DNA of 64,000 bases. It comes from Casuarius casuarius. Its lineage: Eukaryota > Chordata > Aves > Casuariiformes > Casuariidae. The stretch's first letter is position 1. Every line of letters begins with the position of its first letter. The stretch is from NCBI GenBank assembly GCA_003342895.1, contig PTFA01000005.1:1760504-1824503 (forward strand), given 5' to 3'. The translations under genes were made by a program, and so were the position numbers. A model generated the notes under the pieces. The model ran no database searches and was not told where the DNA came from. It worked only from the letters and a program-made list of their open reading frames with translations. This document shows, in pieces, positions 38,501 through 53,500 of the stretch.

Positions 38501-41500
38501 CAAGAACAAAAACACCCCATATCAACTCCAAATTAAAAAAAAGGATACAGACTGCAGGACTCTGTTCAGGAATCAAAATCTCTAGCAGATAAGTGGACTA
38601 AGTTAATTCAATAATAACGTAAAATAAAGAGGAGATTTCGTCTGGAATACTGTACAGGTTTTCATCACTCATGCTCACAAAATGGAGGAGCTGAAATAAA
38701 ATGGTCAGGGTATAGAAATTCTCTTTTATGGAGGAAGGGTAGCAAAAATTAAGCTTGGGAAAAAATAATAATCTGAATATACTTTACAGACAAATTTAAG
38801 GAATAAACAGAGAACAACTATTTAAGACTGAGGAACAGTCTGACCTAAACTGGTCTTGAGATACTCCGCATTTTGTTGGCAAATTAGGGGTAGATCACTA
38901 AGCAAAGAAAAAAGTTTGCGCACGGAGCTACTGACAGGAACAATAATGAAGGCACGCTTATCTATTTTAAGACAAATCAATATTTTTTCAGACAGTATTT
39001 GTGTGATGGGGCAAATGCACTTAACAGTGGACTAGATTTGATCCAGTTGGTTTCCTCCCATTTTGTCTCATGCTCCCAGATCATGGCCTCCAAGTTCAAA
39101 TGAGAGGTGAAAGTAGGTAAGCTGTTTGCAGAAGACAAGCAAGGGGTCTATATTCGCATCTTTTCTGTATCACAGATCCTACTAGGAGGACCTATAATAA
39201 ACAGGAAGATATTTTCTGCAGTGGTATGGCGCTCAAGTCATGTAGGTGGCTACAAAACCTTTGAGTTCTGGGAAAAAAAACTGCTACGATACCAGATTCC
39301 AAGTGACAACTAAAAAAAGTGCCATGAACTTAATGTGACTGGTTTTAAACAGCTGCTTCCAGATCCATTTGCTATAACTGCCTGTGGTGAGAACACAGAC
39401 AAGAATAACCACTAAATTGTTTTTTCTTTCCCTTTAACAGAATATTGCTTCAAAAAGAACTGGCAGAAAGTAGCTTCCACCTCCAGCAGCTGGAGGAAAA
39501 AAACCCCCAAAAGTTGCTTGCTAAAACTACCATCTCATGGCTCAATCACAGGATAATCAGCTTCTTGCACAGTTCAGAGGCAGGAGATACCCAAATCCCA
39601 ATTACTCACAGAAGAGTATATGGCTCTTATTCAAACTGCCAGTAAGAAGCCACATGAAACCAAATACAGGAGCATTCTCTTTTCCATGACAGTTTTGAAA
39701 GCAATACATTCACATTCATCTTTTTCTTACATAAAAGCACAAATCCCTGCCTTTTAACATTAAATAATACTTTCCACAAGTGATAGACTGATCCTCATCA
39801 CTCAAAAAGTTCAAACATGCTTTCAAAAAAAAAAAAAAGTTTGGGGCATGGAGGCCATTTGCAAGAACTCTTTGATTCACGTTGGACATACCATCACTGA
39901 TTTGTATTTGCTTCCCCAGATGAAGACTGAGAAGGTGGTAGAGCAGGAACACATAGGATGAGGTCAGCTTTCAGCATATTGTAGTTTAGGTCCACTAGAG
40001 TGTTTCTCTTCTTACCTCTAAGACATATTCTATGCAAATTTGTCTATTTTGTGATATTTTAAGAATCTCTTTTAAAGACTTTTACTAGGAAAACCAGAGT
40101 AACTGCTGAATAAATACAGAGCTTCTACAGAGAGAGCATCTGCTTACTGCAACTAAGAGAGAAAAAAAAATACTAGAAAGCTTAAAAAGTGACTATTAGT
40201 GTCATAATCAACATAAAAATCACAAGAAAGCAGCTCACACATTGCCTGCTGCTCAATTCTACTCATGTCTTTGGAACCAGGTAATGATGTTTCTCATACT
40301 TGAAAGAGGAACGAAATCCTATTCAAATGGTATCTTTGAAGATTAGCACCCTATTACACATAGCTCCGTTTTTACAGTTTTAGCTGTAGCATAATGTGAC
40401 CCATGACAGCTCATTAACCAAAGCTGCCTTAGCACAGCCGAAATTATTTAGTCTTCTAGAATTATTCCTTTGTACGACAATCAATTTAAATGCTTTTACA
40501 TAGAAAAGATTTCACACCATGCCATTGTAAATAGCAAAAAAGAAAGTTTGCAAAGAACTTAAGAGACCTTTAAATTAAATTTTAAATTCACTTCCACAGG
40601 TGAAATTTGAATTTAAGAGCTCCATCTCAAGAGATAAGCTAGAAGACCATTACCAGGCTGTCAAGAACCAGAACTCTGTCATAGTTAGTTCAGTCTCCAT
40701 TAAAATTTTTGGTGATCAAGAAAACAAAAAAGAAATCTGGTCACGCTGTTAATACATATTGCACAAATTTTTATATTGTAGCTATTTTATTAGAATTACT
40801 TTAAAATTATAATTAAGACAAGGTAATAATTCCTTTCTTTAAAAGGACTGATTCCAATTCAAGTGTAGTTTTTCAATATGCATTCTAAGGCTACTCACTG
40901 TGGACCCAAACCACAGATGGGATAGGTCAGTACTTTAAAAAGTTACATGTACATAGGAAACACTAGATTTAAGACAAAATTATTCGGAGCCCTAAGCATG
41001 CACCAGTAGATACCCACTTGAATCGTATCTTCTTTACAGGTTTGAATATAAAAATTGGGATGATGTTTCTGTGCAAATTGTGCTTGACTTCAGTTCTGTA
41101 AATGGTCTTCTTCGTATTTATTTGACAAATGATTCTTTCTTTTAGAAATAGCAGATCTCTACCTCATGATCTCATAGCTTTTGTTTGGTTATTTTTTCAG
41201 CTTTTCTTTGCATATTGAAATGCAGCATTCCCATGTTACATTTCATTGCACAGCATTTAAAAGATCTGTAAAACCAATACAGTTCTTCTCATTTACAGCT
41301 GTTTTGGGGGTTTTTTTGTTTGTTTTTCATCTTTTGGGCCCCTCCTTTCCAATTTACATATAAAACACCCCATTAACTACTGCACATAGGAATAGAAATT
41401 GAGCAAGGTTAAGCCACCGTTACACTTCAACTCCTGTTTTGAATCAGGATCTTCAAAGTACTTTTGCAAATGCTGAAGGACTATAAAATATGAGTCTAGT

Positions 41501-44500
41501 AATTGTAAAAAAAAACCCAGGAATTCTCAGAGACAGCAATCTTGTGGCTTTATGAACATTTAATTGCAGGATACACTGCTTTCCTAAAGAGCTATTATTT
41601 TGCTATTTTATCCTTTAATTGCAGGAAGAAAACAGGTCCAAGTTTTACACACACACTCACCTGTATTACTTTTTTTAAAAAGCTCTCAAGTTCAAATTAA
41701 AACATAAAAAAAAAAAAAAAACACACACGAGAGAGCGAGCCTGATTTATTATTCCTGTACTTCAGGAACCAGGTACAGTGACCCAAAGGGCAAGCGACAT
41801 CTCCAGCTCTGAAGCAACTTTGGTCACTGCTACAATTACACAAAAGGGGTTATTCAGTCAAAAAGAAAAGAAAAACCAAAGACATTAATAACATGCAATG
41901 GAGAGTTTAATTGAAACATGCTCTTTGAAAGGAAAAGGAAAAGAAGCAGATAAGATCTGCTGAGTTGTGCAGCACCTGAGTTAGTGAAGGTCCTGGAAAA
42001 GGTGGCAGCGGCTCACTGGACGGAGTGCCAGCTGGAAGTTCAGAACCTACTGGTAGCACCTAAGGATAATGAAGAGGAAACGCGAGTCCATCAGATACGG
42101 AACAACAGAAGAATCAGATACCAAGTTACTTTAAGTCATGTCGTACCACAGAAACCTCAAGAGTTTTTCTGTAGAGACTTCCTTCCTGGAAAGTTAGCAT
42201 AGGCTCCTTAGGGATTTTTGCAACAATTAGATAGCTAGATTTAAGAAAAAAAAAACGAACAACTTTGGCCACAATTTTGTCAAAAGAAGCTGCTCTGTTC
42301 AGAAGCAAAGCATCTTGGGCATTTCAATTTCAAGTTTGCAAGAAATAGTACTATAATAATTCCTCAAAAAAGCCCTTATGCTTCCAAGATACTTAATCTA
42401 TAAAAGGGTGCAAGAATGCAACCCTACTCAATCTCCTTACGACGGACCTACATTCGTATTCTGCTGCCAGTAAACAATGGCAAACTACGTGCAAATTGTT
42501 CCAAGCAATACAACTTGAGAACAGCAACTGGCATGCCTGAGGAAGGCTCCATTTGTTGAAAAGCTTATTTTTAACCTTTTACACCAATCTTAGATTCATC
42601 ATCTTTTTGAACCCAGAGGGTGCCGATCACCCATGAAAGATGACTATGCCATGCAACTGGATAGGGGGAAGTCATCCAGGTATGTTGAGGAGGTTAGAGA
42701 GACTGGAGAGGTTAGAATGAGGCACCAAAGCCTCACAGCAAAGTCAGAGAGCACATTCCAGTTAGTTATCTCAATTGTTACAGAAGTGGGAAGGTCTAAG
42801 AATTAAGTGACCCATTACACAACTTGCAATTCTTTTTCTCAGCTGTAACCTACAGGCTTGGCCATGACTTTTAAGATTTCAGGAACTGCATGATAGCCTT
42901 ATGAGTTACAGTGTTGGTCAGCTCACTTCTCTTTTATGATAGCAAACACTGTCAGATACTGTAATTGACTCAAAGTCTTCTGAAGTCCTCATCAAGCAGA
43001 ACCCGTTCTAGCTTGCCATCATGTCACCACAGCTTACTTAGTGGTTCAAAGTGCAGTAACAACTGCCCAGGGAAGACATCCTCCATAACCATCTACTCTC
43101 CCAATAACGCTTCATCAGGGACTCAGTATGTTTCACCAGGGACTAAGTCAAGCTGCATTACCTCAGGTTTGCTGTGCACTAGGAACATACATGTGAATGT
43201 TACCTGTTCTCCTGATACATGTTGACTTGTTAAGCTGTGGTAAGTTTATAATATAGCTTATAAATAAGAGGCAAAACCTGGTTTAAATAAATTCATAAGA
43301 CAAGTCAAAACATATTTACTCTCTGAGTTAACAGACTGGCCATAAACGAAATACACCCCTCCCCCCTGGATTTATTAAATGTTAGACGGCCCAAGTGTTA
43401 AGCTCCTTAAAGCTCAAAAACAAAACAGAAAAATGAATCTAAACTTAAGCTAAGAAAAAACACACAGTAATTTATAAGTGAAGACTTAAGAGAGGAGATA
43501 GTTTTCGCATAACAGACACCAACCCCCCCAAATATTAATTATATTTAAATCCAAGCATTTATAATTATGGGTTTGTAGTTAACAGGTTTCTAACAGCTCC
43601 AACAGTTTCCACACCAGAGCCATTTTTTTTCTTAACTTTTTACATCTTTTTCTAATTCTCAACTTCGTTTCAATATAAATGCTTTTTTCCCCAGCGTCCT
43701 TGGGACATGTTCCCTCTCTGTTCCACAGCAAAGTTTTCCTACTTTGTGCTTGAACACAATCTAAAAGTGAAACAAATGCCACACTGTGCTCTATCAAAAT
43801 TTTGTTCTTAAAGTGAACTGTAGAGTGTCACTTAGTGAATTATATACTTACATTTCAAGACAAGTGTTACACATATGTGATCTACACTAGTCACCAGAAA
43901 CCTAGACCACTTACAACATCTACAAGGGGTTGGAAGGAAAAAAAGGGGACAAGAATCTCCACACTCTTTGCTCCATCCATCCACTATCCCCTTTCACCCC
44001 TCCATCTCTAGTTCCTACTTTTCAGCAAAGGCTGGAGAAATCCTCAAAGTTGACTGCTATGGCAGCTGTTACATTTCCCCCAAGTCTTGCACAAGTTTTA
44101 TGTATTGGTCTAATAATAATAATTGGTCTAAACTGTTCTAATTAGTTGTAACCTCCTCACTGCATATGAAATTGGTGAAAGAATTTCATCAATTCTTTTG
44201 CAATGATCATCTCTGGTTTTGTCTCAGACAAACACATCCATCACCACAAGGGAATGGTACCATATTCATTTCCCACCTGTCCCTTCACTTTCGCAAAAAG
44301 GTTTGGGAAAGGAATCACATGAGTCTGGTTGGCAAGGCACACAGATGAAGAGCTCTGCTCCCTAACTCAACCTTGGAACATTTAATTTATTTATTTCAGG
44401 GTATGGCAAGAAGCCTGAAATTTATTTTTTGTTGCCTTGCTCTCCTGATCAGAGCATACAACAAGATTTCCCCATGGGGAAAAGCATTAATGATTCTGCT

Positions 44501-47500
44501 TCTAGTAGAAAAATACAGCAGCAATGATTTTCACTCTGGGCAGGAAGCCTCCAGAGACGTGGCTGTGCTTCTCAGAGGAGGTTTATCAAAGCAGAGAAAC
44601 ACAGAAAGGAAAAACATTTTGTCTACAAAGTCAAAACTCAAAAGATGAAATCTGGGTAAATTCCATTTACCTCCCTGTCCTAAAGTAGTACTGGCTCAAA
44701 TACTACAGGGAGAAAATTTTCTACCACTACTGCATACACAACCATGGAGGAGGTATGGGGAAGCTGTATCAGTAAGAGTGCACGGGAATAAGACTATTAA
44801 CGAATAGAGATGCTAGGAGCATTAACTTAATTAGAATATCCTGAAACTGGTTAATAGAAAGGTTGGCTAGAGAGACCAACACAACAGAGTGGGAAACAAT
44901 GTTACAAAAGTAAAAGGAAGTGGGTATTAAGGTGTTTGGTTTGTTAAGGACCTGAGAAGCCTCTTCAATTTATTTACACTTAAGACTCTGAACAGGCCAG
45001 AAATAGTTTAAAATGCAGAAATACAGGTCTCCCAAAAAAGGAAGCTATTTATAAGAAAATGGATAGTCTGTTTTCACACCCTGACATTTCTGGATAGTGA
45101 GCAAATATCAACTTCTACAAAACGTCTCACTTGCTACCACCTGTCACAAATGAACTCCTTACGAAAGAGCATTTGTTTGAAAAGCACGATTCAGTAAACA
45201 ACAACAACAAAAGCTATGTTTAAGTTTTCATATATTCAGACCTCTCAAACTCATCTCAAGGAAGAGAGTATCCAGGCACCACATAAGAAGCAGAGGACTT
45301 TTAAGAACAGTCAGATCTGCCCTTGTCTTCAAGAAACAGGCTAATGATAAGAAGCAAAGCTAAACTATTGTGACTACTTTGTGAAACACACACAACCANC
45401 CTTGGCTCATTTTAGTGATCCTATATAAAGTAAAAAGCTATTTAAAGCAAGATTTCCAAACTTCTATTTGAAAAAACATTTGCTTCACTCCTCGCAGTTT
45501 AGGAGAAGGAAAATTAACAGCAACATTAGGGAGGCATCTCAGACACAATATAGAATAGGACATTTGTTTCAACATGGACAGAATAAAGCGCTCTCAGGAC
45601 AAATAAGTCAATCAAAGGATAAAACTTTCATTCAAATATTACAACAAGCAAAGCCACCTCTGCCTGAATAAATGCTTTGCTTTAAAAAAGGATTCTGATC
45701 AAAGCCATTTTCTACAATACTTAAATATTCACACGAATGTTGCATTTCTTACCGGTACCCTGCTTAGAGGCAGCTTTGAAGGAGAGGTCCCTGGTTTCAC
45801 TACTGCTGTTGCAATGCTGCTTGATGCTGCAATATAGCTGACCGGTGTGATCACTTGCCCAGGAGTGGCAACTGGTGTCAGCACAGGCAAGCCAGACGGT
45901 CCAAGAGGCAAACTACTCGGTGGTATACAAGTGCTAACGGATGTCAGGGGTTTAGTTGGTGCAACAACAGTGGTCGGTATCCCAGGAATGACAGTAGTTT
46001 CCATTACCAGAGATGTCTCCAGAGATACTGATGGATGTGCTGTTCCAACATTGCTGTGTTCACTGAAGAGAGATCGTAGCTTTTCTTCCAGAGTCTTTAT
46101 ATCATCAATACCAGGTGCTTTAGACTGAGCATCAGCATCAGCCTCCAGACAGTGAGTATGAGGTTGGTTGGGTAATGGAGCTGGCTGAGGCTGACTGTGT
46201 ATCAATGTTTGCTGTACTGCAGGCAAGTTGGTAACTGGCTGCGGCAAGACACCAGGTAAGGGAACCTGGGGCAATACAGGCGTAGACATTGCACCTGGGA
46301 TCTGGGGTAGGACAGGCGTTGATGTAATTGCTGATGGGATGAGTAAAGGATGTTTCACTGGCTGAGTGACTGAACCACATATGCTTGTTGCTACTGAAGA
46401 GGATAAAGGTGCAGAGANTGGCAAAGATAATCCAGCTGCACTGCAGAGCTGTGATTTATCTATGGATTGCCCATTTTCAGATAGGGATTGTGGAGCACTT
46501 ACAACTGTTGTTTCTGCCAGACTGGAAACAGAGCCACTGCTAATACTAAGTCGAGGAAGCTGCAAAACCACATTCTGAGGCAGAGACAGGGCAATAGATG
46601 TCTGTGGCACTGCCAAACTACTCACGATCTGAGGAGTAGATTGAGATGTCACAGCTGGTGCAATGATACCAAGACCAGTGACCCCAGGAATCTGGGTAGA
46701 TGGCGGTGCCAAAGAAGCCGGTGTGCTGGTACTAGGGGCAATGTCTCCAGCCAGTGGCTGAGCAGGCTGAGACGTGGTAGGTAGGGAAAAGGAAGCAGGG
46801 GTGCTCACACTGGAAGCCACTCCACTAGTCGATTGCTGTCCAGATTGTGAGGCTGGAGGTGGAGAAATAGAGCTTGGCACACTTGTGCTTGGTGCAGCTC
46901 CAACAGTTGCATTTTCTGAAGGCAAAGTAACAGATCCTGGAATAGAAACACCTGTGGTGGAAGGAACAGATACTGAAGAAGCAGTTACTGATGCTGGGGG
47001 TGCACCACTGCCTGCCATGGTAGAAAGCGCAGGTGGAAATGGTGGTATACTTTGGTTGAACACTGGAGGAGCTGTACTAGGTCCTTCTGTCATTTGAGCA
47101 TGCCTGATCTCAGAGAAAGCTTGCTGCAAGCTCAGTGATGATGCAGAGTGGGAGAGATTCATTCCAGGACCATGTAGTGGAGATGCAGCAACTGAAAGAA
47201 TAGAAAAATGTCAGTCCTGGGTAAGTTCATTACAGTATATCTCCTATTGCTAGATTAAGACCTTTAGGCATGACAAAAAGATTATAAATTCAGGCACACA
47301 TTAAAAATCTAGAATTAAGGTTCAGTCTTGCAGACAGCCCACTGTCATTCTTTTCTGAGAAGCTTACATAGTATCACCCAAATTATCATCACATCTTGAA
47401 AGCATAGTCAGGTCCTTACTTCCAGAAGTACTTCAAGNAACTTGTCAATTTAATTAATCATCACAGTTTGGATGAACGTGTATTACCCATCAGATTTTAA

Positions 47501-50500
47501 GAGCTTTAGATAACTTACCCACATCCGGAGTTTCTTTTCCTCCAGGAATAGCAGAGGTGAAAAAGCTCTGTTCTTTTAATCGACTCTCAGGAACAGGGCT
47601 GACAATAAATCGCCTTCCTGCAGAATGGACCACCTGGGTAAAGGAGCTAGGAGGAACCCCTAAACAGAGAGAAGTTGGATATTTAATGATACATGGTTGT
47701 AACAATATACACAATCTGCAATATGGAATGTGCACTCCATCATACAAAATAAAAACATGGCTGCACCCATCCGCTGAAAAAGAAAAAAGTAACTGGTGAA
47801 AAAAAAATCACAAGAGACTTACCTGTTCTTTGTGGCATGGAAGATGAAGGATCTGGCTGTTTGAACTCTAATTTCTGTAAAGTAAGATAAAATTTAAAGT
47901 TCTATTCTGAAACACAACCCCACAAGATAGTTCTTAAAATGCTAGCTTACTGAAATGTGGGTATTTGGGGTAGGCAGTACCACAGACCCAAGTACCATTT
48001 TCANACTAGTGGAATTCTGCCCAGCTAAATGACAACTACGGTGCTTTTATTAGTACTGTGCTTTTGTAGCTTCACAGTTTAGTGATCCTCAAACTGATCC
48101 AATTATCCTTTTCTTAACTGACAGTCCAACTGATTTCCTTGAACATCCAACAAATAAATGGATGTTTCAGAGTAGTTCTGGGTGGAAATAATGCAAAGAC
48201 TCCAGAAACATCACCCCTGCTTATTCCCAGCAATCAATTTCAAAGCCTGTATTTCCTAATCTAGCCAACCAATCTCTTAGTCACTCACTGGGTAGAGGGT
48301 CTGAGCTCAGATTCTCAGGTGTTTAGTGAGCAGCACAGAGCTGGAGGTTTCAGTGTCCTGCTCCCCCCATAAAAACCTCAAACCCAAGAGGCTCCAGCAC
48401 TTAAGCTTTTAGATTGTCTTCCTAGCAGACTATTAGGAGCTTCAGCAGCTTAGGAAGTGTTAGAACATGTCAAAAAGCAAAGGTCTACATAATTTAGCTT
48501 CCTAAATGAATTTTAGGTTTTCACTCTGATCTGAAGCTTTCTCTGGTTGTTTTTTTCTCATTTCATTTTTATGCTTTGATATTTCTCATGAAAAAAGGTG
48601 TCATATTCTAGCTAGGTCTACTCACAAAACCATAGCACCCAAAATGGAAAATATGGATAGCTAAAGCAATCTGGTTTGGGGCTTTTGTTTGTTTGTTTGT
48701 TTTTCCATACCTGTGACCCTGGAAAGAAGCCATCGTCTTTTGTCCGCATACTCTCCAAACCCTGGTCACCTTCTGGCTCCACACTTACATCCTCACTCAG
48801 CATTTCATCTGCTTTCTCAATAATCTCTCGTACCTGTTCTACAAATGAGTCTCGCTCAGTTGCTAAAATAAACTCATTCTGCACCTGTAAAGAGAACAAA
48901 GCAGCAATGACTTTTCACAAATCTCTTCAAAGCTATGTACTGAATATTACTTCAGTAACTGTCATTTACTTTCAGTGTTATTATTTACCGCTCGTTGACC
49001 ATTCTTACGCACAAAGCTAAAGCTGGTGACCTCTTAGAGAGAAACAATTGTTTCTAAATTATCTCCAGAACAGAAATGGCTGCCCTGGTTTATTCTGTAC
49101 TGTGGAACAACATTCAATCTCACTTTTTGCATGAGACTGTCACCTCAGAATCTTTGCTTGTCACAGTGAAATTGAAAATCAGCAACTTAATTCTACTGCA
49201 GTCTCTCATATATCATATTAACAATCGCATTTAAGGAAAATTATAGTTAATATAAAAATTTGGAGATTGTATATTGCATGATGTGCTTTGTGCTATTCTC
49301 TTTCTATGCTATGTAGAACTCCTCTTCTAAGCATGTTTCATATCACTAACTCTCCAAAGTCTGGCTGAAGTACATAAATGCAAGTACTAATTATGTTCCC
49401 TATACAGAGAGAGGAAGAGCGTTCAGCCTATCTCGTTTCAATATTTTGTTTTGGTATAAAAAAATACATCTTGCTGCTTATGTTGGAGGAAATGAGCTTA
49501 GCAAGTGTGTTTTGCATTTAGAATACATTCTTAGTTCCTCACTTTAACCCATGAGAAAATTCTGCCTCCTGAAATAACGCACTTTATAAGTCTCACAGAG
49601 ACAATTACACTGTGAAACAGGAGTAAAGTGGTCAGCCACAGTACCTCTGCTAGGAAAGAGAAAGAGTGAAAACATAAGCCCTACAGGTAAAGGCTGAGAT
49701 ACTGCTTTTATATCAAGTTTCTAGGAAGAAGCCTTTGGCAGAAGGAAGACAAGCACATGCTTATATTAGCCCCTGCAATGCAGAGTTCTGTACTAGTTAA
49801 AGTATCTAGTGCTCTAAGCTTTAAGCTGAGCAATGCCCAATTGATACCTGCGATCCATGTGGGATATGGCTAATAGTCTCCCTATTAAAAAGCCTACCAG
49901 AAAGTCTTACAGTCAAGTCTCTTGAGCATTCAACATGAAATCGGTGAGCATGAAATTCCAGGCTAAATTAGTCTAAATGAGGTTGCAGACTTTCAACCTA
50001 GGAGACTGCAGCTTGGATGCAAAGTTCACTTATTTTGCTTTGTTAATTTTCAACTTTCTTTTCTTTTAATTAAACAGACTATTTTACTCCCCCATTTGAT
50101 CACCTTAGGTATGAGGTGACATAAGACATCCACGTATTCTTTGCATATTTCTTGGCAACAAGCTTCATGTAATTGACCTGTTCACACTGCCAATACACAT
50201 ACATAGACAAGAACCAACTTCCTTCTCTTTCTTGGAAAGCCACTAGTGGTAAAGGGATCATTTCTCCAGTGTCACTTGTTCGGTTCCTTCCGAAAGGTAT
50301 GAACCCAGCATACACTACCTATTCTGCCACCTCTCTAAAGAAATTAAACGCTGATAGCTTAATGATGAATACCACAGCAGTGCCCATGAAGTTGAGAATA
50401 GAATTGCTTTTTGTTCCCCTGTTAGAAATGGGAATCATTCACCAGTAACACTAAAACAATTTCAGTTTCATCCAGATTGTACGAGTCCAGGAATATCAGC

Positions 50501-53500
50501 TTAAATTAAAATAAAGGGAGGTTCCATTCCATGCTACTCACACAAACAAATCTATACAAGGCGAGTTCTTTTCTGTATTTGACCACCACGTGCTAGAAGG
50601 AGAGTTTTTCCTTTGAGTGGTGCACAGGCTAGTTTAGTTAAGAGTAGTATCAGTGATTTTCAGAAACCTGAAAGCAATTCCCATTCCTTACTTTAAGGGC
50701 AGAATCTGGCAGTTTCAGTTGAGAACAACAGCAAGCATCTCACAATTTATGTGAGAGTTTTAAAGATTCAGTAATATTTTGGTCTAAAAAAAGCAAACAG
50801 AATTTGTTTAACCTGGTGCTTCCAGGAAGTTGTTTGCAATTTTTCCAAAAGTTAGATCGCAAACAAACAAAAGCAGGTTTATTTGATAAAAATGAAGTAC
50901 CAGGGTAAAAACAGACAGAAGTCATGTGATCTGAACATGCAATACTAACTTTGGGACACGAGTCTTTGTGCCCAGAGCCTCTATTTCTGCTTGCATACTC
51001 ATAAAATGGGTAGAGGAAAAAGAGAAGGGCCATACAGCACAGAAGAGCAACTCTGAAGGGGGGGGGGGGGGGACACGCGCGTGCACACACACACCCCACT
51101 AAGACTACTTATATTACTACTGTGATTAAGACTGGATTCAGTTCTTCATCCCCAAAATATATCTTACCATGATTGAAGCTATTTCCTCAGGGTTGTCACC
51201 ATCCAAATCAAATTTGAAAGTAACCATTTTCCGATTGTGTGTCTCTAGCTGGCATTCCACTACCCGATCACCTTTATTTGAAACCTAAAAAAAACAAAAA
51301 CAAACAAAACCATTCAAATGAAAACATGAGAAGACAAAACTTGTGTTTTAAAGCTCAGAGACAAATCAAAAGTGCTGCTCCAAGAATATCACATTCTCCT
51401 TTCCTAGCCTAATACCTGGTACAAAGTACTGCAGCATTCTTCTGAGCAACTACCAATCACTCAAGCCTTCAAACTTACCTTGTCTACACTCTTCTCTATA
51501 ACTCTAGATGTTCACTTGTCTCCTTCTAGCTTTTATAGAAGCAAGATGCTAAGGAAGTTGCCCCAGTATTTCAGAAAGAACGCAAGAGACATTGGTGAAG
51601 TTATCCAATTAAATTCTTGCCTCTAAATTTACATGTCACTAGCCACCCTTTACTAATAAGACTAAGACAAATAATCTGGAATTGTCTGTAGAATCACTAG
51701 TGGCTAAGCAAGCTAATTTTGCTATCTATAATACTGTACAAAACTCTTAATAGGTGACTTTTGGAACACTGACTCCACAAGCAGAAGAAATAGCTNATGC
51801 GCTCAGAGGAGGTGGCGTGGAACAACAGCAAGCTCACAGAAGGCATATGTTCTTCAAGAGAAAGCTGCTTTTGAAGCTCAAGAAAGGCATCACCAGTACC
51901 ATGCTGTCACTAAAATAAAATATACTCACATTGAGAATTCTCAGTTTTGGCCTAGCAGTCTTCTCATGGCGAGAGCGGCTGCGGACAGACCTCCGCATAT
52001 GACGTTTGGCAGTCCTCCCTTCGTGTCTTCCACTAGAGGCTGGAACATTCTCATTGCCATCACTCATCCCTGAAGCAACGTCAGAATGTGCACTAAAAAT
52101 AAAAGTAACTTTAAGTTAGTACCCATGCCTCGCATACCAGCAACAACAATACCATTTACCCTACCCTTCTCCTCTTCAGGGTAGCAGTGGATGCCTGTTA
52201 ATGGCAGAGTATGGGAGAAGAATCCTTTCAACATACAGGGTTGCTCAAATAATAATTGCAATAGTAATTATTTAGCTACGTATCTCTTGCAAGTTAAGCT
52301 GTGCAAGTGTATCTTCTGAACACTTTCTCAAGCTATTCAGGGTTTGAAGTTTGTGGTAACAGAAGTACAGACAAGTGTCCCTGATGATCTGTCTGACAGA
52401 TCAATACAAAAGATTTTACATTAGATCACTATACACGATCCTATTTACTCTCTCCATTCACTGCTATAAAACAAAGTTTTCTGCAGCTCTTATAAGCCTA
52501 TTTTTCCTCTAGCAAGTTTATTTCTTCATGTCCTCAAAAAACACCTCCAGTGGAAAAAAAGATGCCTAGGGAAAAAGACCGCCCAGGGAAGAGTAACTTA
52601 ACAAGTCCAATTCAATTAAGTGAAAATAAAACAATGCTTACCTATCCATAGAGGAAGCCAAAGGGGTAGACTGAGCAGGCTGTGTTGATGGCAGAGACTC
52701 TGAAGCAGCAGTCTGTGAGACTCCCTGAGTACCCTGTGGTAGAAACACACATCAAGAACCTCCCCCCCAAAATCCTGTTCCTTTCTGAGTCACCAAATAG
52801 TCTTCAATGTTTCCTCCCAAGTCAGTTGTAAAGCTGAAAGCATGACTTCTCTAGAACTTTAAACAACTGGCATTGAAGCAGCTCTAGTTTACAAAAGATT
52901 CTAAAGCAAATTGCAGTGAAGCAAATTATTATCTTGGGGAGGGGTGGGGGAAATAAAAGTCAGCCATCCTATCTACTGCTTCGTGTCACTACAGTTTGCC
53001 ATGCAGTCAGAAGTCTTACTAACAGAATGTGCAAGAGACAAGCCAATGCAGAACAAAGACAATTCAAATCTCTCCCCAGCAATAACAATGCTGCAGGGAA
53101 TGGGCATAATGAGAGAGTTTCAAAGGCTATCAGTTGCAGTTTGTCTTTTATATGAAAAAAGGAGCTACAGTACTAGCAAGAAGTGAAGTGTTAACAGGTT
53201 TTTGCCTGTAGGAGGCACACTCACTTCCCAACAGAACAGCCAGTGACAACAAGGTCCCCACATTGGCATGACATTCTGCTGTAAGAAAAAGGTCATTTGA
53301 AATATTAACATCCATCTGAAGACAAGCACGGAAGGGGTCAGTTCCCCACACACATCGCTGTGTAATTCAAACATCCTAAATGTTTTGTTGTTTTATTGCC
53401 AACACATCACACTTACCTCCAAAGTCGCCTGCTGGGAGGAAGCAGATGAGGCCTGTTGCACTAAACTCACTGTAGGTGGGGGCATTTGAACCTGTCCTCC

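Noticed and set aside
45847..47097. Plus-strand open frames opposite WNK1 exon W13
   Set aside because: They are shadows of the long Ser/Thr/Pro-rich exon on the other strand, whose frame is supported by similarity and splice phases.
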